From NCBI RefSeq assembly GCF_024139115.2, contig NC_085140.1:435759260-435823259 (forward strand): a DNA stretch of 64,000 nucleotides, written 5' to 3'. The stretch is from Armigeres subalbatus. Taxonomy: Eukaryota; Arthropoda; Insecta; Diptera; Culicidae. The translations under genes were made by a program, and so were the position numbers. The notes under the pieces were generated by a model that was given only the letters and a program-made list of their open reading frames with translations, was not told where the DNA came from and made no database searches. This document shows, one piece after another, positions 33,205 through 45,375 of the stretch. Numbering within the stretch: the stretch's first letter is position 1; each line of letters begins with the position of its first letter.

Positions 33205-36200
33205 CCATTCTGAATTCCTCCAGGAATTCATTCAGAACTTTTCCAAGAATTCATTCAGAATTCCTCCAGGAATTCATTCAGAATTCCTCCAGGAATTCAT
33301 TCAGAATTCCTCCAGAAGTTCATTCAGAATTCCTCCAGAAATTCATTCCGAATTCCTTCAGGAGTTAATTCAGAATTCCTCCAGGAATTCATTCAGAATT
33401 CCTCCAGGAGTTCATTCAGAATTCCTCCAGGAATTCATTCTGAATTCCTCCAGGAATTCATTCAGAACTTCTCCAAGAATTCATTCAGAATTTCTCCAGG
33501 AATTCATTCAGAATTCCTCCAGGAATTCATTCAGAACTTTTCCAAGAATTCATTCAGAATTCCTCCAGGAATTCATTCAGAATTCCTCCAGGAATTCATT
33601 CAGAATTCCTCCAGGAGTTCATTCAGAATTCCTCCAGAAATTCATTCCGAATTCCTCCAGGAGTTCATTCAGAATTCCTCCAGGAATTCATTCAGAATTC
33701 CTCCAGGAATTCATTCAGAATTCCTCCAGGAGTTAATTCAGAATTCCTCCAGGAATTCATTTAGAATTCCTCCAGGAGTTCATTCAGAATTCCTCCAGGA
33801 ATTCATTTTGAATTCCTCCAGGAATTCATTCAGAACTTCTCCAAGAATTCATTCAGAATTCCTCCAGGAATTCATTCAGAATTCCTCCAGGAATTCATTC
33901 AGAATTCCTCCAGGAATTCATTCAGAATTCCTCCAGGAATTCATTCAGAATTCCTCCAGGAGTTCATTCAAAATTCCTCCAGAAATTCATTCCGAATTCC
34001 TCCAGGAGTTCATTCAGAATTCCTCCAGGAATTCATTCAGAATTCCTCCAAGAATTCATTCAGAATTCCTCCAGGAATTCATTCAGAATTCCTCCAGGAA
34101 TTCATTCAGAATTCCTCCAGCAATTCATTCAGAATTCCTCCAGGAATTCATTCAGAATTCCTCCAGGAATTCATTCAGAATTCCTCCAGGAATTCATTCA
34201 GAATTCCTCCAGGAGTTCATTCAGAATTCCTCCAGAAATTCATTCCGAATTCCTCCAGGAGTTCGTTCAGAATTCCTCCAGGAATTCATTCCGAATTCCT
34301 CCAGAAATTCATTCCGAATTCCTCCAGGAATTCATTTAGAATTCCTCCAGGAGTTAATTCAGAATTCCTCCAGAAATTCATTCCGAATTCCTCCAGGAGT
34401 TCATTCAGAATTTCTCCAGGAATTCATTCCGAATTCCTCCAGAAATTCATTCCGAATTCCTCCAGGAATGCATTTAGAATTCCTCCAGGAGTTAATTCAG
34501 AATTCCTCCAGGAATTCATTTAGAATTCCTCCAGGAGTTCATTCAGAATTCCTCTAGGAATTCATTCAGAATTCCTCCAGGAATTTATTTAGAATTCCTC
34601 CAGGAGTTATTTCAGAATTCCTCCAGGAATTCATTTAGAATTCCTCCAGGAGTTCATTCAGAATTCCTCCAGGAATTCATTCTGAATTCCCCCAGGAATT
34701 CATTCTGAATTCCCCCAGGAATTCATTCTGAATTCCCCCAGGAATTCATTCTGAATTCCCCCAGGAATTCATTCTGAATTCCTCCAGGAATTCATTCTGA
34801 ATTCCTCCAGGAATTCATTCAGAATTCCTCCAGGAATTCATTCAGAATTCCTCCAGGAATTCATTCAGAATTCCTCCAGGAATTCATTCCGAATTCCTCC
34901 AGAAATTCATTCCGAATTCCTCCAGAAATTCATTCCGAATTCCTCCAGGAGTTAATTCAGAATTCCTCCAGGAATTCATTTAGAATTCCTCCAGGAGTTC
35001 ATTCAGAATTCCTCCAGGAATTCATTCCGAATTCCTCCAGAAATTCATTCCGAATTCATCCAGGAATTCATTCAGAACTCCTCCAGGAATTCATTCAGAA
35101 TTTCTCCAAGAATTCATTCAAAATTCCTCCAGGAATTCATTCAGAATTCCTCCAGGAATTAATTCCGAATTCCTCCAGGAGTTCATTCAGAATTCCTCCA
35201 GGAATTCATTCAGATTTCCTCCAGGAATTCATTCAGAATTCCTCCAGGAATTCATTCAGAATTCATCCAGGAATTCATTCAGAACTCCCTCAGGAATTCA
35301 TTCAGAATTCCTCCAGTAATTCATTCAGAATTCCTCAAAGAATTCATTCAGAATTCTTCCACGGATTCATTCAGAATTCCTCCAATTCATTCATTCAGAA
35401 TTCCTCCAGGAATTCATTCAGAATTTCTCCAAGAATTCATTCAGAATTCCTCCAAGAATTCATTCAGAATTCCTCCAGGAATTCATTCAGAATTCAACCA
35501 GGAATTCATTCAGAATTCCTCCAGGAATTGATTCAGAATTCCTCCAGGAATTGATTCAGAATTCCTCCAGGAATTGATTCAGAATTCCTCCAGGAATTCA
35601 TTCAGAATTCCTCCATGAATTCATTCAGAATTCTTCCAGGAATTGATTCAGAATTCCTCCAGGAATTCATTCAGAACTCCCTCAGGAATTCATTCAGAAT
35701 TCCTCCAGTAATTCATTCAGAATTCTTCTACGGATTCATTCAGAATTTCTCCAAGAATTCATTCAGAATTCCTTCAGGAATTCATTCAGAATTCCTCCAG
35801 GAATTCATTCAGATTTCCTCCAGGAATTCATTCAGAATTCCTCCAGGAATTCATTCTGAATTCCTCCAAGAATTCATTCAGAATTCCTCCAGGAGTTCAT
35901 TCAGAATTCCTCCAGGAGTTCATTCAGAATTCCTCCAGAAATTCATTCCGAATTCCTCCAGGAGTTCATTCAGAATTCCTCCAGGAATTCATTCAGATTT
36001 CCTCCAGGAATTCATTCAGAATTCCTCCAGGAATTCATTCAGAATTCATCCAGGAATTCATTCAGAACTCCCTCAGGAATTCATTCAGAATTCCTCCAGT
36101 AATTCATTCAGAATTCCTCAAAGAATTCATTCAGAATTCTTCCACGGATTCATTCAGAATTCCTCCAATTCATTCATTCAGAATTCCTCCAGGAATTCAT

Positions 36201-36958
36201 TCAGAATTTCTCCAAGAATTCATTCAGAATTCCTCCAAGAATTCATTCAGAATTCCTCCAGGAATTCATTCAGAATTCAACCAGGAATTCATTCAGAATT
36301 CCTCCAGGAATTGATTCAGAATTCCTCCAGGAATTGATTCAGAATTCCTCCAGGAATTCATTCAGAATTCCTCCATGAATTCATTCAGAATTCCTCCAGG
36401 AATTGATTCAGAATTCCTCCAGGAATTCATTCAGAACTCCCTCAGGAATTCATTCAGAATTCCTCCAGTAATTCATTCAGAATTCCTCAAAGAATTCATT
36501 CAGAATTCTTCTACGGATTCATTCAGAATTTCTCCAAGAATTCATTCAGAATTCCTTCAGGAATTCATTCAGAATTCCTCCAGGAATTCATTCAGATTTC
36601 CTCCAGGAATTCATTCAGAATTCCTCCAGGAATTCATTCAGAATTCCTCCAAGAATTCATTCAGAATTCCTCCAGGAATTCATTCAGAATTCCTCCAGGA
36701 ATTGATTCAGAATTCCTCCAGGAATTGATTCAGAATTCCTCCAGGAATTGATTCAGAATTCCTCCAGGAATTGATTCAGAATTTCTACAGGAATTCATTC
36801 AGAATTCCTCCAGGAATTTATTCAGAATTCCTCCAGGAATACATTCCGCATTCCTCCAGCAATTCATTCAGAATTCCTCCAGAAATTCATTCAGAATTCC
36901 TACAGTAATTTATTCTGAATTCCTCCCCGAATTCATACTTAATTTCCCCAGGAATTCA
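33205..36958. repeat. Minisatellite, 23-bp unit, about 160 copies
   Basis: The consensus unit is 23 bp: GAATTCCTCCAGGAATTC plus ATTCA. Each intact unit has two GAATTC sites. Variants include AGGAGTTCATT, AGAAATTCATTCC, AGGAATTGATT and AGTAATTC. Because 23 is not a multiple of three and the consensus has no stop in any plus-strand frame, long open frames appear (33808-34557, 249 codons; 35615-36337, 240 codons; 36375-36728). They encode a 23-residue repeat (N-S-S-R-N-S-F-R-I-P-P-G and so on). These are by-products of the repeat, not gene calls. A block of variants recurs about 783 bp apart. Confidence 0.97.
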
Positions 36959-37757
36959 TGTGGAATTTCCTGGTGAGTTTTCGAATTGGTGGTCCATCGA
37001 AAAAGTTCATCGTCAATGAAGGAACTACAATGCGTTTGTGCTTTGTTCTTTCGCGCCAAACAGGTAGCGGAAACCTTCACCTACCTATTGGTGGTGTTGG
37101 TTTGCGTGGGAGAGCTATCAGATTCGTCAAATCGTCGTTTGAATCTTTGTTTACAATATCAGATAAGTCGTTTTGAAAATTTTTGCCTTGATTTGAAGTT
37201 TGTCAACAAATATTGTTTGTCATCCAATAGTTTTTCTTTTAGTACCTGAAATTTTCACAAAAGCCGGTATTTTATCGGTATTACCGGTACTGTCTTCACC
37301 AAATACCGAATACCGTTATTTATCAAAAATAACCAATACCGACCACCCTAGTCATAATGAAGTAGCAACTACGGATTGAGCTTAAGCTCAAGAAGCTGAG
37401 AAAACTTAAAGATTCAGGATGATGGTATTTGAGAGACGCGGGACGCTAAGTCGCGCAGAATTAAAGTATGAATAAAATCCATAACCAATATCAGAGATGA
37501 AGCAACGAAATTGCTTCATCGAACGCAATTGAGGAAACCTGGCCCCACCGATTTTCTAACTACGATACTATACGAAAGTAATAGATTCTATACAACAGCT
37601 CTCATCCTTAAAGTCGTCAGAAAACTATCATTGTAGAGAGATTCGTTTGACAAATCGTTGGCTATCTTTGACATGCTATTCAAGAAAAGAGCGCAACGCG
37701 AGTTACCTCCAATGACATCGTCTTAATCAGAACACATTTATTTTTTAATAAAGAAAA
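36959..37757. other. Spacer with TACCGGTATT repeats at 37264-37350
   Basis: Near 37264-37350 the words CCGGTATTTTATCGGTATTA, TACCGGTACTG and AATACCGAATACCG form short imperfect palindromes. The rest is unrecognised. The plus-strand frames 36958-37176 and 36986-37249 have no recognisable product. Confidence 0.6.
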
Positions 37758-37872
37758 TTCGATTTTCGAATTTGCTATCAGTCATGAATAATAGCGTTGA
37801 CAATGTTAATTCATCGCCGACGTTTCGATCCAACGCTATTATTCATGACTGATAGCCAATCCGAAAATCGAA
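37758..37872. repeat. 42-bp-arm hairpin, 31-base loop
   Basis: 37758-37799 and 37831-37872 are reverse complements with two mismatches. The arm includes GCTATCAGTCATGAATAATA. It may be a small foldback element or a hairpin RNA. No TSD was resolved. Confidence 0.88.
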
Positions 37873-40800
37873 CTACAAAATTCACAGTCCTAATCCAATC
37901 ACGAATTAAGAAAATTTCTCAAAGGTGTACAGCCATTGGCGTATCGAGCCTTAAACTTTTTTTTGTCATGAGTAATTTGCTCAAAAAAGATGAGAAAAAA
38001 GTTTAACGTCTTGCTTACATGAGTCGTCATACAATTCTAGAATAATTTAGTAAGAAAGACTTGCAAAATTGTAGGGTCTCATATAATATTTGTATACGAA
38101 TCTAGCATTTTCGCATATACCCAGTTCTTATACACGTTTTGGTAGGTTCTTATACAGAATTGTTAAAATATTAAACAATCAGTGGAGCTGGTCCGAACAT
38201 CGAGAAAATCTTTTATATTTTAAAATATCTGCTTAATAGCCACTGGAAATTGTTTCGGAAATGCCTCTTGATTTTTACGGTGTGTTTCATTGATTTTTAC
38301 AATAAGCTTTCTTATTTTCTACGAGAAGTTATTCTGAAAGTCCACGAGAAACTTTTATGAATCCTAATGGATTTTTTTTCTAAATTTCAAGGACCAGTCT
38401 ACCATTTTTTTTAAATTCTTCTACTTTTCGCAGAAGATTTTTTTGCATTTCGCAAGCATTGAATAAGGTAGACTCCTACAAAATTAAACCGGCGTGATAA
38501 ATTAAGGTTTAGCGGCGTGACAGATTCAAAACAATCAACGTAGTATTGCAGATACAAATAAGTTGATTACTTTGCGCCCAAATATGGTGTCATTCATGAA
38601 TCTCCCCTTCATAGATCCATCTCACGTGTGATGCACGCAAAGAGTACATTTTGAAAGGTGTTTTAATCGAAAATGACCGGTCTTGACACACCATAATGCC
38701 CTCCCATAATGCAAGCACGCGTGTAATCAACGCAAACAAACATCACAAGGTGCCGCCGGCAGCCGTTGCGTTGAGCAAACACGCGCGCGCACAGCTTGAT
38801 CACAGTTAATCAACGCCAAAGATTGGTAGTCACGATCTTTACGGATCGCGACATCGTCGACGCGGGCGCAATCAAATTTAGTAAAAACCTATGAATCCGA
38901 ATTGGTACCAATTGATGGCTGTGTTGGAATGTGACCCAATTGTTATCTCCTCAAGGACACATTTTGTCCGGAAGAATTACCAAAAAAAAAAACAAATGTT
39001 CGAATTTCAGTGCTGGCCTTCTTCCGAGGTTCTTCCAACGCAGTGGGAGAAAGATCAAGCTCAAGTACCGAAACGAGAAGCTGTCTGACTGAGCCGCACC
39101 ACTCGAAATGCGCCCCATATCTATGTTTAACCTCGTTATGTCAGTTATTTTCCTCCTCTCGGGCAACCTTTGAGCATAAAATTGCAGGCGTAAAGATCGC
39201 CGCGCCGGCTGCTGGCGATCGACTCCGATGGGCATTAATTTGCTCATTCACTTAATTAGAGCATATTTATCTTTCACTCTGTCTCTGTGCTGTGCACAGA
39301 TCTGCCAGTCTGGCTGTCTGTTTGTTTGACTGTCGGGTATCTACGGCTTGAGGTGGCACGCAAAGGCTATTCACTTTGCATTCCGAGCTGATCTACATGT
39401 GGCGATCATCCGGACAAGATCGAGGTTGTGATCATCTGTGTCATGTGTGTGTGTGCGAGCCGGTACCTATAATCGGAATCAGATTTCCATTTTAAAGGTT
39501 ACCATGAGCTGGGACACACGCCTTCGGATTCAACAAAACCATGTCAGTGCAATTTGCAAATTGAAGAACGCTTCCGTGTGAATTCGCATTGGACTTGATG
39601 GATTTGGCATTAGACCGGCTGGCTTTCGTTAAGGTCAACTACGGTGACGCCTCGGGCATTAGGAATTTCCATTTCAGTGATATCCGCTGTAACGACTTCT
39701 TTCGAGGGCGACAGAACTTTCTCTACCGGAGTGCAGTTGAGGTGCGGCAAGGCAGTTCACGATTTGCCAGGATCGTGAATTGGGTTACTGTTTCAACGTG
39801 CTGACCCACAGCGTCCCGCGAATCAGGGTATTGACTTCTTGCCAAATCTTGACAGGGGCATCTTCATTTACTGCAAACTATTCGGTTCGGGATTGGAAAC
39901 AAATTTCTTCTCATCATCATCTTCTGATGGATCCTCAATGAATCGTGCCGCCCGCGGTCATATTTGGCTTTCGCGCACTCACCCATCCCGGTAATGACCG
40001 TTTTCACACCATCGCTGGTTTTGCTGCTATCATCATATAATGATTAGAGTGATAGGTGGTGGTACCGAGATGTATTCACCTATGGTCGAGGTTTTCAAAT
40101 TACTATTTAAATTTTAACTTCATTAAACCAAAATTTATCCTTCGTATACAGTAGAATAAATTCTACATAACCTGTCGACATTTCTTGAATAATATAGAAA
40201 ATTCATTAAATAATTCGCTACACTTTTAGCTGAATTCTTGAACACATCACACATCCAGTATCCGAAAAACCTGAACTTAAACGATTAGTTAATTCATGTC
40301 ATGTCTAATTCAGCATTGCACAGTGCTTACAATTCTGTCAGAGATTGGTGCTAACAATAATAATCATCAAATTGGAAATTGTACAAATATCTCCAATCAA
40401 TTGTATACGTTAGAAAGCATACGAACGTGCCGAATGTGAACCAAGGAAAATAATAATAAATCGATAATTATTCCCCTCGGCCTCCCGTTTTCGGCCAATT
40501 TGCGAGACTCATCGCCAATGATCGGCACCCAATTCGCACCTCCCTCGGCAAGTTATTTATTTCCCAGGTAATCTAGTTGGTCGTGTTATGATTTATGATC
40601 GCTCACGCCTGACTTGCCCAATAGAGTTTGGTTGGATTCCTCCTGAAGCCACCTTTTTGCTGCTGATTGGTTCAAAGTCACTGACCATTATTATCATAGC
40701 TTCGATCATTATCGTGGAGCTTGAGTGGTTTTGGGTTGTTGGTGCGACCTTGATGGTAGTAAAAAAAAAGTTCAGCAAATGTGTGCCAATGTGTAACTGT

Positions 40801-41362
40801 TAGCCGCCGCCAATGGACGATTTCCGGACCGAGCTGGGTGGAGGGTAGGTGTGAACAATTTATGACGGTGTGCTTCTCTGCGAAAGTTTATTTGGGTGTT
40901 GCTGACCTTGGGTTGATTAGTGAAGCTAATCTTTAACTCGAGGGTATTGAAACGAAAGCATCGCTTCATTAGCTGTCAAATTCGTATGATTGATCATTTG
41001 TTGTAATGAGGATGGGCCAATTCCACATACAATGACATCACTATTTAAAGGTGCGCTACGTGTGGTAGAAGAAAAAACCACGGTGAAAAGGAGATCTAAG
41101 GCCTTCGACCTTTAACAACACTCAGGCTCTATAACATAGCTTAGTGAAGTATCAAAGTATCCGCTCACAAGCCAGCAACTTCGAGACTTTTCTTTTGTCT
41201 GACATCCATCACCAGCGGATCGGGTTCAACTACGAATCGCTCGGTTCTTTATCAGCCCTTCGGCGTTGAACGATAGTTCTTGATTAGGGCTACGGAAAGG
41301 TGTCTCCGTTTAAACTGTGTCTTGAGGCTTACCAACAGTGTAGGTAATATGAGTTTGCTTCT
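37873..41362. other. Mostly unique, presumably intron
   Basis: No bounded repeats. 39180-39270 is well structured, with GCATTAATTTGCTCATTCAC followed by TTAATTAG, a TAATTA-type cluster. 38740-38860 is GC-rich. Frames such as 39589-39804 (+) and 40588-40803 (+, with a hydrophobic Ile run) are unsupported. Nothing was assigned. Confidence 0.4.
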
Positions 41363-41567
41363 TATTCCTTTTTTTCTTATTGGCATTACATTCCCCATTA
41401 GGACATTGACGCCTCACAGTTATTGTCCATTCAACACTTCCACAGTTATTAACTGTGAGATTACTAAGCTAAGTTTCCTTTTTTACATTCATATATCATG
41501 AAGGAAAATCGAGAAAATTTTCCAACCCAAAAATTTCCTAGACCACACCGGAAATCGAACCCAGCCA
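41363..41567 (-). mobile_element. Diverged Feilai-like SINE fragment, minus strand
   Basis: On the plus strand it starts with TTATTGGCATTACATTCCCC, the mirror of the SINE 3' end. It contains TTCCACAGTTATTAACTGTG and ends near GGAAATCGAACCCAGCC, the B-box side of the head. The head beyond that is missing, so it is a 5'-truncated and old copy compared with 60450-60736. Confidence 0.75.
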
Positions 41568-41754
41568 GATAAAATGGAACGCAGGATTGTCTTTATCTTC
41601 TGCAGATGAGGACAAAGACTTATCGCTATTCTTTTTTGTTGCTTGTTTTTGCATTTGTCAGCGACAATTACAGTCCATGTTCATTACGCTTGCCCATAGT
41701 AAGCTTTCGTATAAAATAGTAAGTATAAAACAGTAATCCGACAGTTTCCGGATA

Positions 41755-42232
41755 TTTTTTCCTTTCTCGTATACTAATATTATACGTAAAGGCTATATAT
41801 GGGGCCCTCCTTAGCCGTGCGGTAAGACGCGCGGCTACAAAGCAAGACCATGCTGAGGGTGGCTGGGTTCGATTCCCGGTGCTAGGTGGTCTAGGCAATT
41901 TTCGGATTGGAAATTGTCTCGACTTCCCTGGGCATTAGGTATCATCGTATTAGCCTCATGATATACGAATGCAAAATGGTAACTTGGGTAAGAAACCTTG
42001 CAGTTAATAACTGTAGAAGTGCTTAATGAACACTAAGCTGCGAGGCGGCTCTGTCCCAGTGTGGGGATGTAATGCCAATAAGAAGAAGAAAGGCTATATG
42101 TTCACACAAAAAAATATTTAATAGGAGTTCCGAAGACCCATAGTGTTTTATACTAATCGATTCAGTACGACGAGAATTGAGGTGATGTCTGTGTGTGCGT
42201 GTGTATGTGTGTACGGTACTGAAGCTGGTTAC
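41755..42232 (+). repeat. Dispersed repeat with GT-rich end, split by a SINE
   Basis: Second copy of the element at 4545-4740: CTTTCTCGTATACTAATATT, then GGCTATAT, [SINE], CCCATAGTGTTTTATACTAA, AATTGAGGTGATGTCTGTG and a GT-rich run. The right end runs into the truncated RTE-like copy near 42233. Confidence 0.7.
41788..42099 (+). mobile_element. Feilai-like SINE with 11-bp TSD
   Basis: AAAGGCTATAT flanks both sides (41788-41798 and 42089-42099). The SINE runs from about 41801 (GGGGCCCTCCTTAGCCG) to the GAA tail. The head has GGTTCGATTCCC; CTAGGTGGTC just after it is slightly longer than in other copies. It is inserted in the dispersed repeat 41755-42232. Confidence 0.92.
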
Positions 42233-42239
42233 GAAGTCT

Positions 42240-43900
42240 GTAATAATTCCTATTTGCAGTTGCAATACGCCTTTTCACCTCGCGAGTAACATCATTATCG
42301 CACGTCACTAATGTTCCAAGATACACAAATTCTTCCACCACTTCAAATTTTTCACCATCCAGCACCATTTCACTACCACCACCACTACTGAACCCACGTT
42401 GATTACCAGCTACCATGTACTTCGTTTTGCTGGTATTGATCGTGAGTCCAATCCTCGCTGTCTCCCTCTTAAAAGGCGCAAAAGCCTCTTCCACGGCACG
42501 GCTATCAATTCCGATAATATCGATAACGTCCGTAAATCCCAGGAGCATATGCGATTTTGTGATAATGGTACCGCTTCTTTGCACACCAGTTCTCATTATC
42601 GCTCTCTCGAGCGCTATATTGAACAGTAGGTTCGAGAGTGCATCACCCTGCTTCAATTCATCTAAGGTAACAAATGACGTCGATATTTCATCCGCAACCC
42701 TTACACTTGATTTCGATCCGTCTAACGTTATACGAACCAGCCGTATCAGTTTCGCCGGAAAACCATGTTCAAGCATAATTTGCCATAATTCATTCCGTTT
42801 CACTGAATCGTACGCCGCCTTGAAATCAATAAACAGATGATGTGTCTGCAAGTACTCCCGGAATTTATCAAGGATTTGTCTCAGGGTAAACATTTGATCC
42901 GTCGTTGATCGGCCCTCACGAAAACCTGCTTGGTATTCGCCGACGAAGCTGACTCTTCAAGCGGTCTCAATCTGTTGAACAGAATACGGGACATAATTTT
43001 GTACGCCGAATTAAGGAGGGTTATTCCTCGGTAATTGGCGCACTCCAGTCTGTGCCCTTTCTCAAAGAGAGGGCAAATGAGGCCGTCCAATCAGCTAGCA
43101 GGCATTTCCTCGTCTTCCCATATTTTCGACATAATATGGTGCAGAACTTCATAAAGCTGCTCACTGCCATGTTTGAGAAGTTCAGCCGGGAGTTGGGCCT
43201 TCCCCGCAGCCTTATTGTTTTTGACAGCTTTTTTAACCTCATCTAGTGTAGGTGACTCCACAGCTTGTCCATCGTCGCTAATATTTATTCTATTCACCGA
43301 TGCACCCTCACTTCCTCCATTCAACAAAGTCTCAAAGTGTTGCTTCCACCTGGCAGCCACTTCAGTTTTATCTGTCAGCAAATTCCCTTGTTGGTCGTTG
43401 CACATGACGGGAGATGGCGCTGTCTTTCTCCGCACGCCATTGACAGACTCATAAAACCTCCGCATATCGTTCTGCTCCATTTTTTCCTGCGCCTCACTAA
43501 TAACTTGTTCTTCGTACTCTTTTTTCTTCCTGCGGTGGGTTCGTTTTTCGGCTGCTTTTGCTTCCTTGTACCGATCTCTATTCGATCGGGTACCTGACAC
43601 CAACATCCGGCTTCTGGCAACGTTCTTCTCGTCTGTCACTCTCTGACACTCCACATCGAACCAACCCGTCCTGGGTCGCCTCTGTGCAGTGCCTCCCACT
43701 TCTCGTGCTGTTGTGCTCACCGCTCCATGGATCGACTCCCATAGATCGTTGATGTTGTCGCTAACGTTGATTGCACTTATCCGTTCGTCGAGCTTCTGGC
43801 GGTATTCAGCCGATACTCCTTCCGCCGACAATCGTTGGATATTGTAACGCATCGTTCGCTGAGATCTTTCGTTCGATATAGTTGACAACCGTGATCGAAT
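42240..43900 (-). pseudogene. RTE-like linker and reverse transcriptase with lost catalytic Asp
   Basis: After the endonuclease a charged linker leads to N-K-A-A-G-K-A-Q-L-P-A-E-L-L-K (about 43200). A TGA at 43091-43093 stands where relatives have the W of E-E-W-K-E-G. A frameshift near 42950 follows. The palm has F-I-D-F-K-A-A-Y-D. The box that is G-L-R-Q-G-D in relatives reads E-L-K-Q-G-D here, and F-A-D-D-I-D-I reads F-T-D-V-I-D-I, so one catalytic aspartate is lost. The protein stops after R-N-Y-Y-R-L-R-N-Q-L because the element is truncated. Confidence 0.88.
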
Positions 43901-44700
43901 TTTACTGACAACGAGGTAGTGATCAGAGTCAATGTTCGGCCCTCTGAATGTCCGCACATCGATAACATCCGAGAAATGGCGCCCATCCACCAGAACATGG
44001 TCTATCTGGTTGCAAGTTTCACCATTTGGGTGTCTCCAGGTGTGCTTTCGGATGTTCTTTCGTGCAAAGTAGGTGCTACTGATGGCCATCCCTCTGGCAG
44101 CAGCAAAATTTACTAGCCGTAGGCTGTTGTTGGTAGCGGAGTGAAGGCTCTCCCTACCGATTATGGGACGAAAAAGTCCTCTCTACCGACCTGAGCGTTA
44201 GCGTCTCCGATAACAATTTTCACGTCATGCTTTGGGCACTCTCCATAGGCTTTATCAAGACATTCATAAAACGTGTCCTTCACGTCGTCGGATTTATCGT
44301 TTGTCGGTGCGTAAACGTTGATTAGGCTGTAATTGAAGAATTTGCCCCGTATCCTCAACACACAGATTCGTTCGCTAATGGGTTTCCACCGCATCACTCG
44401 CTTCATCTGCTTGCCCATCACTATGAAACCAACTCCATGCTCTGCTTTTTCACCGCCGCTGTGATAGATGTTTTACTTGAATGCAGTATTGGTCGTGGGG
44501 TCCACGGCTCGGAATTCACGTTCTCCGGATCTAGGCCATCGGACTTCTTGAATAGCAGCCACGTTCACTCCAACCTTCTGCAGTTCACGAGCCAGAAGGC
44601 TCACTCGTCCAGGTTCATTTAGGGTCCTGACATTCCAGGTACCGAGTTTCCAATCATAGTCCTTATTTCGTTGCCGGGTCGGTTGCCAAAAATAACGTTC
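43900..44700 (-). pseudogene. RTE-like APE endonuclease, broken
   Basis: The open frame begins without a clear ATG at W-K-L-G-T-W-N-V-R-T (about 44660) and continues with A-A-I-Q-E-V-R-W, the metal-binding Glu motif. A TAA at 44473-44475 interrupts it. It resumes with G-V-G-F-I-V-M-G and I-V-I-G-D-A-N-A-Q-V (about 44200). A frameshift near 44165 follows F-F-V-P. The C-terminal part in the next frame has I-D-H-V-L-V-D-G-R-H-F and the active-site D-S-D-H-Y-L-V (about 43910). Confidence 0.88.
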
Positions 44701-45130
44701 TCTTTTTCTTCTATCTCCATTTTTCGTGGTATTTGAGAGGCTTCAGTAAGCTACCTTACTGGGGTCGCGTTACCTACATCGCGATGATGGGGCTGCCACC
44801 TTAGGTATAGCTGACGCGATACAGCATTTCGTTAATCAGCCGCTGGGTACCAGGCAGACGCTGTTTGAGCCGCACCTCCTGGTGAACAGACGCTCGAGGC
44901 GTACCTTCTCACTCTAGCTGCTGTCAGAAGGACAACAGTGCCCAGGCTGCACTACCAGCTAAGTACACAACCCTTAGCTGGCGGTCTTTTGTCATCGGAC
45001 GACCCGTGGAAGCGTGAGATAGGGACTTGTGGGGACCAGAGCTCTGTTGGGCGCTCCTTCCTTGATGTCAACCCACCATTTTGCAGCCCTTTGGAAACCC
45101 GTATCCAGCCGTAAACCTCCTGAGCCTTTT
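44701..45130 (-). other. Probable 5' UTR of the RTE-like copy
   Basis: GC-richer, non-coding sequence upstream of the endonuclease on the minus strand. The overlapping 169-codon minus frame (44952-45461) extends beyond it and shows no known domain. The outer limit is a guess from the change in composition. Confidence 0.45.
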
Positions 45131-45224
45131 TGAATAAAAAAACACTAAGAATATTTTTATGACTATGGGACTTATGGGAACGATCATTCTGCAGAGTACA
45201 AAACTCCAAGAAGGGTGTTGGCGG

Positions 45225-45375
45225 CATGGGATTGATAAGTAGAAGCCGGAAATCGATGTTTGTTGTCATTTTCATATTAAAGATGGCTGACTTCCGTTTT
45301 GTTGAAATGACTGAGCATGCAATATGGGTAGTAACGGAAATCAAAATGGCGGACTTTCGGTTTATGAACCTGGTT
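45225..45375. repeat. AAGATGGCGGACTTCCGG-type repeat, two units
   Basis: AAAGATGGCTGACTTCCG near 45281 and AAATGGCGGACTTTCGG near 45345 are two diverged units. They match, in reverse complement, the tandem units at 57205-57385. Confidence 0.6.

Larger units (their letters stand above)
42233..45130 (-). mobile_element. Decayed RTE-like LINE, 3'-truncated, minus strand
   Basis: Minus-strand order: a GC-rich 5' region (about 45130-44720), an APE endonuclease (about 44700-43900), a linker, and a reverse transcriptase ending at about 42240 inside the post-RT region, where it joins a GT-rich repeat. It has at least two in-frame stops and two frameshifts, and catalytic changes in the RT. The 5' limit is approximate. 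It is the most decayed of the three RTE-like copies in the window. Confidence 0.85.

Noticed and set aside
33808..34557. 249-codon plus-strand open frame
   Set aside because: It is entirely inside the 23-bp minisatellite. The consensus has no stop in any plus frame, so long frames are expected without selection.
33205..36958. CRISPR array
   Set aside because: Repeats are contiguous with no unique spacers and the sequence is from a eukaryotic genome.
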